In this document: positions 1 to 8,521 of the stretch, piece by piece
Numbering within the stretch: the first letter of the stretch is position 1
Layout: every line of letters begins with the position of its first letter
NCBI GenBank assembly: GCA_018268135.1
Contig: JAFDXD010000062.1
Location: forward strand, 1 to 46,037
Direction: 5' to 3'
Source of the DNA: Bacteroidota bacterium
GTDB lineage: Bacteria > Bacteroidota > Bacteroidia > Chitinophagales > Chitinophagaceae
DNA length: 46,037 nucleotides
Notes under the pieces: model-generated
Seen by the model: the letters and a program-made list of their open reading frames with translations, nothing else
Told to the model about the DNA's origin: nothing
The model's database searches: none
Translations under genes and position numbers: made by a program

Positions 1-87
1 TCAAAAAGGCCTCATTGGGCTCTTAATTTAGAAACACCAAATAACATACATTTACAAAAAAACCGACCACCAGAGGCAATCGGTTAA
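1..87 (+). pseudogene. IS3 transposase OrfB, C-terminal fragment cut by window edge
   Basis: This is an open frame from base 1 to a TAA at 85-87. It gives the same 28 C-terminal residues as the OrfB at the other end of the window (SKRPHWALNLETP followed by the NRPPEAIG tail). It is cut by the window edge and not demonstrably broken; the catalytic part would lie to the left of base 1. Confidence 0.9.
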
Positions 88-123
88 TTATCTTAAACTG
101 TCAACCTATTTCAGGACTATTCA
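1..123 (+). mobile_element. Right end of a second IS3-family copy (partial)
   Basis: Bases 1-123 match, as reverse complement, the first 123 bases of the complete IS at 44711-46037. Bases 1-87 encode the last 28 residues of the transposase (ending PPEAIG and a stop) and bases 99-123 are the 25-bp right inverted repeat. Identity stops at base 123: the flanks of the two copies differ from there on. Only the end of the element is present because the window begins inside it. The copy lies in the opposite orientation to the one at the right edge. Confidence 0.93.
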
Positions 124-211
124 TAGTGAAAACATTTTTCCTGAGCCATTCCACTTAATTTTGTCGGGTGTTTTTCAATTAACAATGTAAAGAATACTCA
201 AAAATTACCAG

Positions 212-1435
212 GTGATTGCAGCAACTAAAAGTTTATACAAGCAGGCTTACTCAGGGCTTACGCATCGCATTTGGCTGCTTAGTTTGGTAATGCTTATCAA
301 TAGGAGTGGTACTATGGTGCTTGCATTTATGACATTGTATTGCACCCATCTTGGCTACAGCATACAGCAGGGTGGAGCCGTAGTTGCCATATATGGAATA
401 GGGGCTGTTACAGGCGCATTAATTGGTGGAAAACTAACCGATACTTTTGGATTTTATTACATGCAGTTTGGCGCATTGTTTTTCGGAGGTATTATGTTTA
501 TGGTATTGGGCCAAATGAATAGCTATTTGTCTATTTGTATTTGCACTTTTATTTTAAGTATGGTTAATGAGTCTTTTAGGCCGGCCAATGCTTCTGCAAT
601 AGCTCATTACAGCACAGTACAAAATCGTACACAATCTTTTTCGCTGGTAAGGCTTGCTATTAATATTGGCTTTGGCGTTGGTAGCGCTGTGGGAGGTTTT
701 TTGGCTTCTATTAATTATCACTTGCTCTTTTGGGTAGATGGGAGTACAAATATTACAGCATCATTTTTGTTATTATTGATTTTGCCAAAAGTTACTCTTG
801 CAGAGCAGCAAAATATTCTTAATGTAAAAAAAGCAGTAAAACCTTTGAGGGGTATAGTATTGAAAGATAAGGTGTTTCTATACTTTTTATTTTTTCAATT
901 ACTTTTTGCTATTTGTTTTTTTCAGTTGTTTACCACCATTCCTATATTTTTTAAAGAACATCTTCATTTGGATGAATTTCATATTGGAGCAATAATGGCA
1001 GGCAATGGAGTTATCATTGCAGTAATAGAAATGGTGTTGGTATTTAAATTAGAAGGCCGAAAACCATATCTTATTTTAATTAGAAATGGAAGCTTCTTGA
1101 TGGGTTGTGCTTTTTTAATGCTCAACCTACCTTTGCATAATGGCTTACTGGTGGCTGTTTTAGCCATGCTGGTTATTTCAGTTGCAGAAATGTTGTCTAT
1201 GCCTTTTATGAATTCATTTTACATTTCGTTAAGTACAGAGCAAACCCGTGGGCAGTATGCAGGGCTTTACACCATGACGTGGAGTGTAGCACAAGTAATT
1301 GGCAGCAGTGCAGGCTCTGTGATAGCATATCAATTTGGGTTTTCTAATTTATGGATAATTGTAATGCTGCTATGTGCATCTGCATCTGCAGGCTACTATT
1401 GGCTTCAGCAAAAAGGAAAAAGCAGGCTACTTTAA
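212..1435 (+). CDS. MFS transporter, 12-TM drug/metabolite exporter type
   Basis: The 407-residue protein consists almost entirely of hydrophobic helices, the size and pattern of a 12-helix major facilitator (MFS_1). The loop after the second helix (GGKLTDTFG, about residues 72-80) matches the MFS motif A region that gates the transporter. An MDR-like proton-coupled exporter is the best guess; the substrate cannot be read from the sequence. The start chosen is GTG at 212, because the frame closes at a stop at 188-190 and the N-terminal helix before TM1 looks complete. The IS end lies only 88 bp upstream, so native upstream control may have been displaced. It converges on the exported protein at 1464-2306 and its stop lies in the loop of a shared hairpin. 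Confidence 0.85.
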   Translation: MIAATKSLYKQAYSGLTHRIWLLSLVMLINRSGTMVLAFMTLYCTHLGYSIQQGGAVVAIYGIGAVTGALIGGKLTDTFGFYYMQFGALFFGGIMFMVLGQMNSYLSICICTFILSMVNESFRPANASAIAHYSTVQNRTQSFSLVRLAINIGFGVGSAVGGFLASINYHLLFWVDGSTNITASFLLLLILPKVTLAEQQNILNVKKAVKPLRGIVLKDKVFLYFLFFQLLFAICFFQLFTTIPIFFKEHLHLDEFHIGAIMAGNGVIIAVIEMVLVFKLEGRKPYLILIRNGSFLMGCAFLMLNLPLHNGLLVAVLAMLVISVAEMLSMPFMNSFYISLSTEQTRGQYAGLYTMTWSVAQVIGSSAGSVIAYQFGFSNLWIIVMLLCASASAGYYWLQQKGKSRLL

Positions 1436-1452
1436 AATCAGTTGCCTGCTTT
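1419..1452. terminator. Bidirectional hairpin between convergent genes
   Basis: A perfect 9-bp stem (AAAGCAGGC at 1419-1427, GCCTGCTTT at 1444-1452) has a 16-base loop that holds the MFS stop codon. On the minus strand it is followed by a T-rich run (complement of 1411-1420), and on the plus strand by a weaker T-rich stretch. It probably ends the minus-strand gene at 1464 and perhaps both genes. Confidence 0.55.
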
Positions 1453-1463
1453 GTATTGCATTT

Positions 1464-2306
1464 TTATTCAAAGGTTGTAGTAGTAGTTACAGTGCCATTT
1501 ACTGGTAGGCTTTGCCCCATTGCCATGATATTGCTGTTTACCGCAGTATTAGTTACACGGCTTTTAACCAAAGAGGTTAGTTTATCCATCACAATTGTAC
1601 CGGTAGTAGTAGTATTTAAGTCAATATCCAATTGGTTGCCTTGTATTTCCATAGTAGTATTACCACTCATTATTCCATTTAGAGAAATGGTGATAGTATT
1701 TTTATCTATGGATTGAATGGAATATTTATTTACAGATTTTATTTTATCAATAGTAGAAGAGTCAGCCCAACTGTCTCCCTGGTTTTTGCCGGCAGGTATT
1801 AAAAAAAATGTGCTGGAAATTGTAGCAATATTTGCATCACCTGATAAATTTCCCATCATGCTCATGAGGTCTTTTTTTTCATCTTTTGAAGTACTATCTT
1901 CCGAAGCTTGTTTTTCAGCAGTTATTGCAGAAGTTTTTTTATCTACAAAAAACAAATGAGGGATGTTTATTTCGCTTCCCAGGGCATTATTTATTGCTGA
2001 GTCACTGTCTTGCTTTTTATCCGAATCGTAGTGAATGGGCTGCATGGGATTATCACTATCCACTACAAGTTTAGTTAAGGTATTTTCTACAACATACCGG
2101 TTGGCAGATTCATCTTTTACTATAATCTTATGAGTACTAGCGCTATTATTTTTCATCGACATACCCATCATATCAGTGCTTTGAGAGATAGTAGTATTGA
2201 TAATAATTTGCTGTCCTTTTTTAAAAACTACATTTTGTGCGCTACATTGAAAGCTGGTGAATACTGCAAGAATAAAAAATCCTTTTCTCATGTTTTTTAT
2301 TTTCAA
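1464..2306 (-). CDS. Exported hypothetical protein, DUF6263-like
   Basis: The 280-residue protein has an N-terminal signal peptide (hydrophobic FFILAVFTSF, cleavage near CSAQ). The mature part is rich in beta strands, Thr and Ser, with a low-complexity acidic/Lys/Ser linker near residues 95-145 (DSDKKQDSD, then DSTSKDEKKD). The overall pattern resembles the DUF6263 family of Bacteroidota periplasmic proteins; I recall the family by pattern only and it has no assigned function. There is no lipobox and no recognisable catalytic motif. A second ATG five codons downstream (2291) begins directly at the signal peptide and is an equally good start. It is transcribed away from the csp gene and converges on the MFS gene. 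Confidence 0.65.
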   Translation of the reverse strand: MKIKNMRKGFFILAVFTSFQCSAQNVVFKKGQQIIINTTISQSTDMMGMSMKNNSASTHKIIVKDESANRYVVENTLTKLVVDSDNPMQPIHYDSDKKQDSDSAINNALGSEINIPHLFFVDKKTSAITAEKQASEDSTSKDEKKDLMSMMGNLSGDANIATISSTFFLIPAGKNQGDSWADSSTIDKIKSVNKYSIQSIDKNTITISLNGIMSGNTTMEIQGNQLDIDLNTTTTGTIVMDKLTSLVKSRVTNTAVNSNIMAMGQSLPVNGTVTTTTTFE

Positions 2307-2344
2307 AATTAGGGTGATTGGGTTAAAGATGTTGTAAAAAAAAT

Positions 2345-2368
2345 GGGTTACTGTTTTTGCAGTAACCC
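2345..2368 (-). terminator. Rho-independent terminator of the cold-shock gene
   Basis: A perfect 9-bp stem (GGGTTACTG paired with CAGTAACCC) with a 6-base loop is followed on the minus strand by one A and eight Ts. It begins 27 bp after the csp stop, a textbook intrinsic terminator. Confidence 0.85.
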
Positions 2369-2394
2369 GTAAGAAATTTTAAATAAAATAATAT

Positions 2395-2598
2395 TTATCC
2401 AACAACTGTTACATTAACAGCATTCATTCCTTTTTTACCATTTTGAAGTTCGAATTCTACTTTATCGCCTTCTTTAATGTCATTAATAAGCCCGCTTACA
2501 TGTACAAAGGTTTCTTTGTCAGAATCGTCATGCTTAATAAAACCGAAACCTTTTTCTGTGTTGAAAAATTTCACGGTACCTTGATTTTTTGTGTCCAT
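2395..2598 (-). CDS. Cold-shock domain protein, CspA family
   Basis: The 67-residue single cold-shock domain is the usual full length for CspA-type proteins. It carries RNP1 as GFGFI (about residues 17-21) and RNP2 as TFVHVSGL (about 30-37), the aromatic surfaces that bind single-stranded RNA/DNA; the start GTVKFFNTEKGFGFI is typical of the family. The expected role is an RNA chaperone during cold or growth transitions. It is monocistronic, with its own promoter (2627-2655) and terminator (2345-2368). Confidence 0.96.
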   Translation of the reverse strand: MDTKNQGTVKFFNTEKGFGFIKHDDSDKETFVHVSGLINDIKEGDKVEFELQNGKKGMNAVNVTVVG

Positions 2599-3032
2599 TT
2601 TTAAATTGTATTGTATTAATAATGCGCAAAGATATGGGTTTAGCCTATATTACAATGATAAAGTTGGCCTCTTGGCCTTATATTCCTCAAATATGTTTGT
2701 TATGGCATGATTACCAATACTATATAAAGTAGTAAATTTAAAAAAACTACTCTTCATTATTAAGTTTTGTAAATAAAATGTAAGCTTTAATTTTTTTTAT
2801 CATAGTACAAACTCTTTTCAAATATCAGAGTAGAATTCAATTTAATTAGCAATGCTACACCGATTGATTAGAATTGTTAAAAGAATTTATAATTATAAAT
2901 TTTTTTTATGAACAGTAAAAACAATGTATTGCATTTTAAATTTTTTTGCATTGTATTATTACAGTTGCTGTTACCATACCCGAAGAAATTAAGTAATTTT
3001 ATAGAACTTCTTCTTCATTTAAAAAATTACAA
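2599..3032. other. 434-bp AT-rich intergenic region
   Basis: Apart from the csp promoter at its left end, no gene or RNA is recognised. It contains long A and T runs, a perfect 18-bp AT-only palindrome at 2884-2901 followed by Ts, and no conserved open frame. It must hold the promoter for the KAS III gene at 3033, but no clean TAnnTTTG motif was found. Confidence 0.5.
2627..2655 (-). promoter_or_regulatory. Bacteroidota-type promoter of the cold-shock gene
   Basis: On the minus strand a TTG (2655-2653) and a perfect TAnnTTTG element (TATCTTTG, 2634-2627) are separated by 18 bases. This matches the Bacteroidota primary sigma factor consensus. The -7 element ends 28 bp before the ATG, leaving a short leader of roughly 20 bases. 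Confidence 0.65.
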
Positions 3033-4112
3033 ATGATAATACAGCAGCATGCAATAATTACAGGTACTGGAAGTTTTATTCCTCCCGTTGTAAAAACAAA
3101 TTCTGATTTTACGCAGCATAATTTTTATGGTGAAGACAGTGTAAAAATTGAAACAAACCCACAGGAAGTAGTAAAAAAATTTGAACAAATTACCGGCATA
3201 GCCGAACGCAGGTATGCTACAGCAGATATGCAATCATCAGGCATGGCTGCTATAGCTGCAAAAATTGCAATAGAAGATGCACACTGCGACCCTGAAACTC
3301 TGGATCAGATAATAGTGGCACACAATTTTGGAAATGTAATAAAGCATACCATACAAACTGATGTGCTTCCTGCGCTGGCAAGCAGGGTAAAGCATGAACT
3401 GCAAATTAAAAATCCCAATTGTGTACCCTACGATATTTTGTTTGGCTGCCCGGGATGGGTGCAGGGTTTGATTCAGGCAGATGCATTTTTAAAAGCAGGT
3501 GTGGCTAAAAAATGCCTTGTAATTGGTACTGAAACTTTAAGCCGTGTATTAGATATTTATGACAGAGATAGTATGATTTTTTCTGATGGCGCAGGGGCTT
3601 GTGTAGTAGAATCTAAGGAGGTTTCAGAAAATGGGCCCGGCATTTTGTCAACTGCAGTGCAGGCACATTGCCAGGAAGAAGTTTTTTATTTGAATTTAGG
3701 CAAATCAAATTTTCCTGACAGCGACCCACGCATCCGCTACATTAAAATGAAAGGAAGAAAAGTATATGAGTATGCCATGAAGCATGTACCTGAAGCTATG
3801 AAGCAATGCCTGGATAAAGCCTGTGTAAATATTAACGATCTTAAAAAAGTATTTATACATCAGGCAAATGAAAAAATGGATGAAAGAATTATTAAAGCCT
3901 TTTACAAATTATACAATGCTACAGCACCAAAAGATATTATGCCCATGAGTATTCATACATTGGGGAATAGTAGTGTGGCTACGGTACCTACACTATTTGA
4001 TTTGGTTTGTAAAAATAAATTGGAGGAGCACTCTTTATCGGAGGGGGATGTTATCATGTTTGCATCTGTTGGCGCCGGTATGAATATAAATGCGGTTTGT
4101 TACAGGATGTAA
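3033..4112 (+). CDS. 3-oxoacyl-ACP synthase III family protein (FabH-like)
   Basis: The 359-residue protein has the thiolase-fold condensing enzyme triad of the KAS III branch: Cys139 in FGCPGW, His276 in IHQANEKMD, and Asn312 in LGNSSVATVPT. These residues would form an acyl-enzyme and decarboxylate malonyl-ACP to start fatty-acid chains, or run a related Claisen condensation. It is longer than classical FabH (about 320-330 residues) because of inserts near residues 25-45 and 100-130, and it stands alone with no fab genes nearby. It is therefore probably a paralogue for a specialised acyl chain, not the main initiator. A long AT-rich leader precedes it. Confidence 0.85.
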   Translation: MIIQQHAIITGTGSFIPPVVKTNSDFTQHNFYGEDSVKIETNPQEVVKKFEQITGIAERRYATADMQSSGMAAIAAKIAIEDAHCDPETLDQIIVAHNFGNVIKHTIQTDVLPALASRVKHELQIKNPNCVPYDILFGCPGWVQGLIQADAFLKAGVAKKCLVIGTETLSRVLDIYDRDSMIFSDGAGACVVESKEVSENGPGILSTAVQAHCQEEVFYLNLGKSNFPDSDPRIRYIKMKGRKVYEYAMKHVPEAMKQCLDKACVNINDLKKVFIHQANEKMDERIIKAFYKLYNATAPKDIMPMSIHTLGNSSVATVPTLFDLVCKNKLEEHSLSEGDVIMFASVGAGMNINAVCYRM

Positions 4113-4458
4113 AATAACAGATTGTTTAAAACTTGTAGAAATAGGCATTTCTTTATTTACTTTTTGTGTTGGTACAAAAGGTAACAATGAAATAAAGGCT
4201 GCATAAAATGCTAAAAATTGTATGTCCGCTTAAAATAAAATTTGTAAGGGCAATAAATTATATCAAAGCTATAATGTGGACTTACCAACCATCTGCAATA
4301 TTCAGTTTTTTCAGCATTAAGTTTATTTCTTAAAGGCTGCTATTCAAATTTTCTAAAACCTTTTTTGAGGCTCAAGCCTCAAGTGTCACAAATTTGTATT
4401 GTGCTGATGCTACCTAAACCTAAAAACCTGGTTCGTATTTTTTTCAAATAATAATATC
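4113..4458. other. 346-bp intergenic region between convergent genes
   Basis: No coding frame or RNA is recognised between the KAS III gene and gcvP, which converge here. The only structure seen is a compact inverted repeat at 4365-4382 (TTGAGGCT, two bases, AGCCTCAA) with no T-tract in the usual place on either strand, so it is not called as a terminator. Confidence 0.45.
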
Positions 4459-7341
4459 TTATGCCATTTCTGCAAATGAGCTTGTAGGCTCGCAGGTGCA
4501 AATAAGGTTACGATCACCAAACGTATTGTTTACCCTGCTTACACTTGGCCAAAATTTATTTTGTTTAATATACTCTAAAGGAAATGCCGCCTGTTGCCTG
4601 CTATAGGCATGGTTCCATTCATTTGCAATAACTACCAATTGGGTATGGGGCGCATGTTTCAGAGGATTGTCTGCCTTATCAGCTTTGCCATCTTCTATGG
4701 CTCTTATCTCTTCCCGAATACTTATCAGTGCATCGCAAAAGCGGTCAAGCTCAGCCTTATCTTCACTTTCGGTTGGCTCTACCATGATGGTACCCGCCAC
4801 CGGAAAACTCAATGTAGGCGCATGAAAATTATAATCCATTAATCTTTTTGCTACATCCTCTGCTTCAATACCGGCGCTTTGTTTAAAGGGCCTTAGATCT
4901 ACAATAAATTCATGAGCACAAGTACCATTTTTGCCAGTGTACAATATTTTATAATCATTTTGCAATCTGGCCTTCATGTAATTGGCATTTAAGATTGCAT
5001 ACTCTGTACTTTTTTTAAGCCCGGCGGCTCCCAGTAATTTTATGTATGCATAACTAATGAGTAAAATACTTGCACTGCCAAAAGCCGCAGCACTTACAGC
5101 ATGTATTTCTTTATCGGTATTTATAAGCGATACATGACCGGGTAAGTAAGGCGCTAATTTTTCGTTTACACATATTGGGCCCATACCAGGCCCGCCGCCA
5201 CCATGTGGTATGGCAAATGTTTTATGTAAATTCAAATGGCATACATCTGCACCTATGCTTCCGGGTGAGGTAAGGCCTACTTGTGCATTCATATTGGCGC
5301 CATCCATATACACCAGTCCGCCATTGTTATGTATAATATCGCAAATGTCAATGATGCTTTCTTCAAACACACCATGTGTACTTGGATAAGTTACCATCAG
5401 GCCGGCAAGATTGTCTTTATATTTTTCTGCATTGGCTTTTAAATCTGCTACATCTATATTGCCAGCTTCATCACATTTTGTTACTACTACTTTAAAGCCC
5501 GCCATTACAGCACTTGCAGGGTTAGTACCATGTGCAGATATTGGGATGAGAATAATATTTCTATGCGACTCATTTCTGTCGGCATGATAAGCGCTGATGG
5601 TAAGCAGGCCGGCGTATTCGCCCTGTGCACCACTATTGGGTTGTAAAGAGGTGGCTTTAAATCCTGTAATTTCACTCAGCCAGTTTTCTAATTCTGTAAT
5701 TATTTGCCTGTATCCTTTCCATTGAGATGCTGGGGCAAATGGATGGATACAATTAAATTCAGGCCAGCTAACAGGTATAAGCTGCGTGGCAGCATTTAAC
5801 TTCATAGTACAACTGCCCAGCGATATCATAGATGTATTTAAGCTTAAATCTTTATTTTCTAAACTTTTTAAATACCGCATCATTTCACTTTCGCTTCTGT
5901 GGCTGTTAAATACCGGGTGTGTTAAAAATTCGGAAGTTCTTGTAAGTGTACCCGGTATGTTTTCTAATAGGGCATCGGCATCAAAATCTGCTACAGCCGT
6001 ATCCATATTTTGAAGATTTGCAAATAAGTGTAAAATGTTCACTACATCTCTTTGAGAAGTAGTTTCATCTAACGAAATACCAACTGCATCTTTGTAATAA
6101 TAAAAATTTATTTCATTTTTTTCGGCCAGGCCTTTAATCGCAGTGATATCTTTTACTTTGATTTTAATAGTATCAAAATAAAATTGGTTTTCATTTTCAA
6201 AACCAAGTACGGCTAATTCTTTACTTAGCGTTTGTGTAAGCTGGCTTACTCTTTTTGCAATATTGATTAAGCCGTTGGCGCCATGATATACAGCATACAT
6301 TGCACTCATGTTGGCTAATAATGCCTGAGCAGTGCAAATATTACTGGTAGCTTTTTCCCGGCGGATATGCTGCTCTCTTGTTTGCAGCGCCATGCGTAAG
6401 CACCTGTTGCCCTGGGCATCTACACTTACACCAATAATGCGCCCGGGAATATTTCTTTTAAAATCATCTTTTGTTGCAAAGAATGCAGCATGAGGCCCGC
6501 CAAAGCCCATTGGCACTCCAAAGCGTTGGGCATTTCCTACTGCTACATCGGCTCCAAGCTCGCCGGGAGGAGTAAGCAGGGTAAGGGCAAGTAAGTCTGT
6601 AGCCATTACCAGCATTGCATTTGCAGCATGTACTTTTTCTACAAATTTTTTATAGTCAGCAATAAGGCCATGGCTGTTGGGATATTGTACTAATGCGCCA
6701 AAATAACTATCATCTAATGTAGCAGTAGTATAATCGCCAAATATTAGTTCTATACCAATTGGCTTTGCCCTGGTAATTAAAATGTCTTTGGTTTGGGCAA
6801 AAACTGCTTCATCTACAAAAAATTTAGGAGCCGTAATATGATCGTGATTTTTATTTTTATGATTAAACAACATTGCCATTGCTTCTGCTGCTGCAGTACC
6901 CTCATCTAATAAACTTGCATTGGCAATAGGCAAACCGGTAAGGTCGCTTACCATTGTTTGAAAATTTAATAAACTTTCTAAACGCCCTTGTGCAATTTCG
7001 GCCTGGTAAGGAGTGTATTGTGTGTACCAGCCCGGGTTTTCAAATACATTGCGAAGTATTACACTGGGTACAATTGTATTGTAATATCCCTGGCCAATAT
7101 ATGTTTTAAACACTTTATTTAGCGAAGCTGTTTTCTTTAATTCGGTTAGGTATTCATATTCGCTCACTGGCCCCCCGGTATTTAAAGTTTTATTTACCCG
7201 TATTATGGAGGGAACTGTGTTGTCAATCAATTCATCTAAAGTAGCAACTCCAATAGTTTTAAGCATGGCTGTTGTTTCTTCAGCATTTGGCCCTATATGA
7301 CGTTGGGTAAATTCGTTTTGTTGTTGTTCAAACAGATTCAT
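4459..7341 (-). CDS. gcvP: Glycine dehydrogenase (decarboxylating), P-protein
   Basis: At 960 residues it is the full-length single-chain form, with the P1 and P2 halves fused. It decarboxylates glycine and transfers the aminomethyl group to the lipoyl H-protein of the glycine cleavage system in the cytoplasm. The N-terminal GcvP signature (FTQRHIGPNAEE) and the PLP site LNLHKTFAIPHGGGGPG, with the Schiff-base lysine near residue 707, are intact. The gcvT and gcvH genes are not in the window, so the system is scattered, as is common in Bacteroidota. A candidate promoter lies 126 bp upstream (7467-7498). Confidence 0.98.
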   Translation of the reverse strand: MNLFEQQQNEFTQRHIGPNAEETTAMLKTIGVATLDELIDNTVPSIIRVNKTLNTGGPVSEYEYLTELKKTASLNKVFKTYIGQGYYNTIVPSVILRNVFENPGWYTQYTPYQAEIAQGRLESLLNFQTMVSDLTGLPIANASLLDEGTAAAEAMAMLFNHKNKNHDHITAPKFFVDEAVFAQTKDILITRAKPIGIELIFGDYTTATLDDSYFGALVQYPNSHGLIADYKKFVEKVHAANAMLVMATDLLALTLLTPPGELGADVAVGNAQRFGVPMGFGGPHAAFFATKDDFKRNIPGRIIGVSVDAQGNRCLRMALQTREQHIRREKATSNICTAQALLANMSAMYAVYHGANGLINIAKRVSQLTQTLSKELAVLGFENENQFYFDTIKIKVKDITAIKGLAEKNEINFYYYKDAVGISLDETTSQRDVVNILHLFANLQNMDTAVADFDADALLENIPGTLTRTSEFLTHPVFNSHRSESEMMRYLKSLENKDLSLNTSMISLGSCTMKLNAATQLIPVSWPEFNCIHPFAPASQWKGYRQIITELENWLSEITGFKATSLQPNSGAQGEYAGLLTISAYHADRNESHRNIILIPISAHGTNPASAVMAGFKVVVTKCDEAGNIDVADLKANAEKYKDNLAGLMVTYPSTHGVFEESIIDICDIIHNNGGLVYMDGANMNAQVGLTSPGSIGADVCHLNLHKTFAIPHGGGGPGMGPICVNEKLAPYLPGHVSLINTDKEIHAVSAAAFGSASILLISYAYIKLLGAAGLKKSTEYAILNANYMKARLQNDYKILYTGKNGTCAHEFIVDLRPFKQSAGIEAEDVAKRLMDYNFHAPTLSFPVAGTIMVEPTESEDKAELDRFCDALISIREEIRAIEDGKADKADNPLKHAPHTQLVVIANEWNHAYSRQQAAFPLEYIKQNKFWPSVSRVNNTFGDRNLICTCEPTSSFAEMA

Positions 7342-7466
7342 AAAGAAGATTTTTTTATTGCCGGCTTAGGCAGATGTTGCATATTTACACCACTCAATGC
7401 GTATTTTTTTAGTACAAAAATTGCAAAGAGCATTGCCCTTTAAAGATGCCTTTTTTATAATTGGCG

Positions 7467-7498
7467 CAAATTTACGGTAAGCTATCTACATTTATCAA
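7467..7498 (-). promoter_or_regulatory. Candidate gcvP promoter
   Basis: On the minus strand a perfect TAnnTTTG element (TAAATTTG, 7474-7467) is preceded by a TTG at 7498-7496 with a 21-base spacer, slightly long for the consensus. It would leave a leader of about 120 bases before the gcvP ATG. No riboswitch fold was recognised in that leader. Confidence 0.4.
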
Positions 7499-7582
7499 TG
7501 TTTACTGCCTTTGGGCTGTTCTTGTGGAAAACTGGGGCATTTTTCTTGATTGTTTTCATCAAACAAGTAGGGTAGTAATGAA

Positions 7583-7607
7583 AAAGCCACTGTATTACAG
7601 CGGCTTT
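7583..7607 (-). terminator. Terminator of the universal stress gene
   Basis: The minus-strand hairpin AAAGCC-G-CTG, loop TAATA, CAG-T-GGCTTT has nine pairs around one mismatch and is followed by more Ts. It lies 20 bp after the stop of the gene at 7627. Confidence 0.65.
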
Positions 7608-7626
7608 AGCAATATTTAATCATTTT

Positions 7627-8409
7627 TTATTCATGCACTGCAAGCACCGGTACCTTGCTTTGGTAAATCATTTTTTTGGTATGCATGGTTTTAAATAATT
7701 TTTGATAAAAACTATGATGTTTGGGCTCAATTATTATCATATCAATATTTTTATCATTTACAAAAAGGTTTATAGACTCATGAAAATCAAAAAGCCTCAT
7801 AAAATAAAATTCGGGATTAAATTCTGCTAACAGGCCTTCCATTTTATCCCTTTCTTCTTTAAATTCTTTGGTGAGAGAAATATAATGGCTTTCATCTACA
7901 TTTAAAATATGGAGCGATGGTTTAAAATCGTGTAGTACTCTCTTAACTGCAAGTAAAACGGGTGTTTCATCAATCATTCTCATTTCAGATGCTATCAATA
8001 CATTTTTTACACCGTTATACCTGGCATCAGCAGGGATGATTAATACCGGGCATACATTCTTTTCCGACATTTTTAGTGTATTTGAGCCAGAAAAATATTG
8101 CGATAAAACTGACTTACCCGTAAGGCCCATAATAATCATATAGGCAGAGCGTACATGGGCAAAAGCAGACAGGCTATCAATAAAATCATCTCCCGATTCG
8201 CTTATTGTTTCTATTTTGCTACAGTCTGATAGTAATTCATTTCTCAGTGATGTAAGATAGTTATTGGCTACACTTACATCTTCTCCTTCGCTATAAAAAT
8301 GATATAAAATCAAAGTGGCATTTGTATCATTTGCAAACATTTTGGCTGCATAATGTGCAGCATTGAACGAGGTTTCAGAAAAATCTAATGGAACAATGAT
8401 TGTTTTCAT
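7627..8409 (-). CDS. Tandem universal stress protein (two UspA domains)
   Basis: The 260-residue protein has two Usp folds: residues 1-130, starting IIVPLDFSETSFNAA, and about 145-260, starting NVLIASEMR. The first domain has the ATP-binding signature G-x2-G-x9-G-S (GLTGKSVLSQYFSGS, about residues 95-109). The second lacks it, so only one nucleotide site is expected. Tandem Usps of this size are common in Bacteroidota and are linked to stress survival; the direct partner is unknown. It is divergent from the Cys-cluster gene at 8522 and has its own terminator. Confidence 0.9.
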   Translation of the reverse strand: MKTIIVPLDFSETSFNAAHYAAKMFANDTNATLILYHFYSEGEDVSVANNYLTSLRNELLSDCSKIETISESGDDFIDSLSAFAHVRSAYMIIMGLTGKSVLSQYFSGSNTLKMSEKNVCPVLIIPADARYNGVKNVLIASEMRMIDETPVLLAVKRVLHDFKPSLHILNVDESHYISLTKEFKEERDKMEGLLAEFNPEFYFMRLFDFHESINLFVNDKNIDMIIIEPKHHSFYQKLFKTMHTKKMIYQSKVPVLAVHE

Positions 8410-8521
8410 GTTAATTTTTTTGCGAAGCTAAATAAAAATAAACCCTAAAAAATAGTTTTTTCTAAAATCTTACTGAGGTGGATTACCCGCCTGTGAAAAT
8501 CAAAAATGCGATATTTGTAAA

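Noticed and set aside
2884-2901. Perfect 18-bp AT-only palindrome followed by Ts, possible terminator or operator
   Set aside because: Made only of A and T in a very AT-rich stretch; weak hairpin, and no gene ends close upstream on the plus strand.
4365-4382. Inverted repeat between the KAS III gene and gcvP, possible shared terminator
   Set aside because: The loop is only two bases and no T-tract follows on either strand; it is also 76 bp or more from either stop.
7342-7466. Glycine riboswitch in the gcvP leader
   Set aside because: The conserved tandem aptamer core was not recognisable in the roughly 125-base leader.
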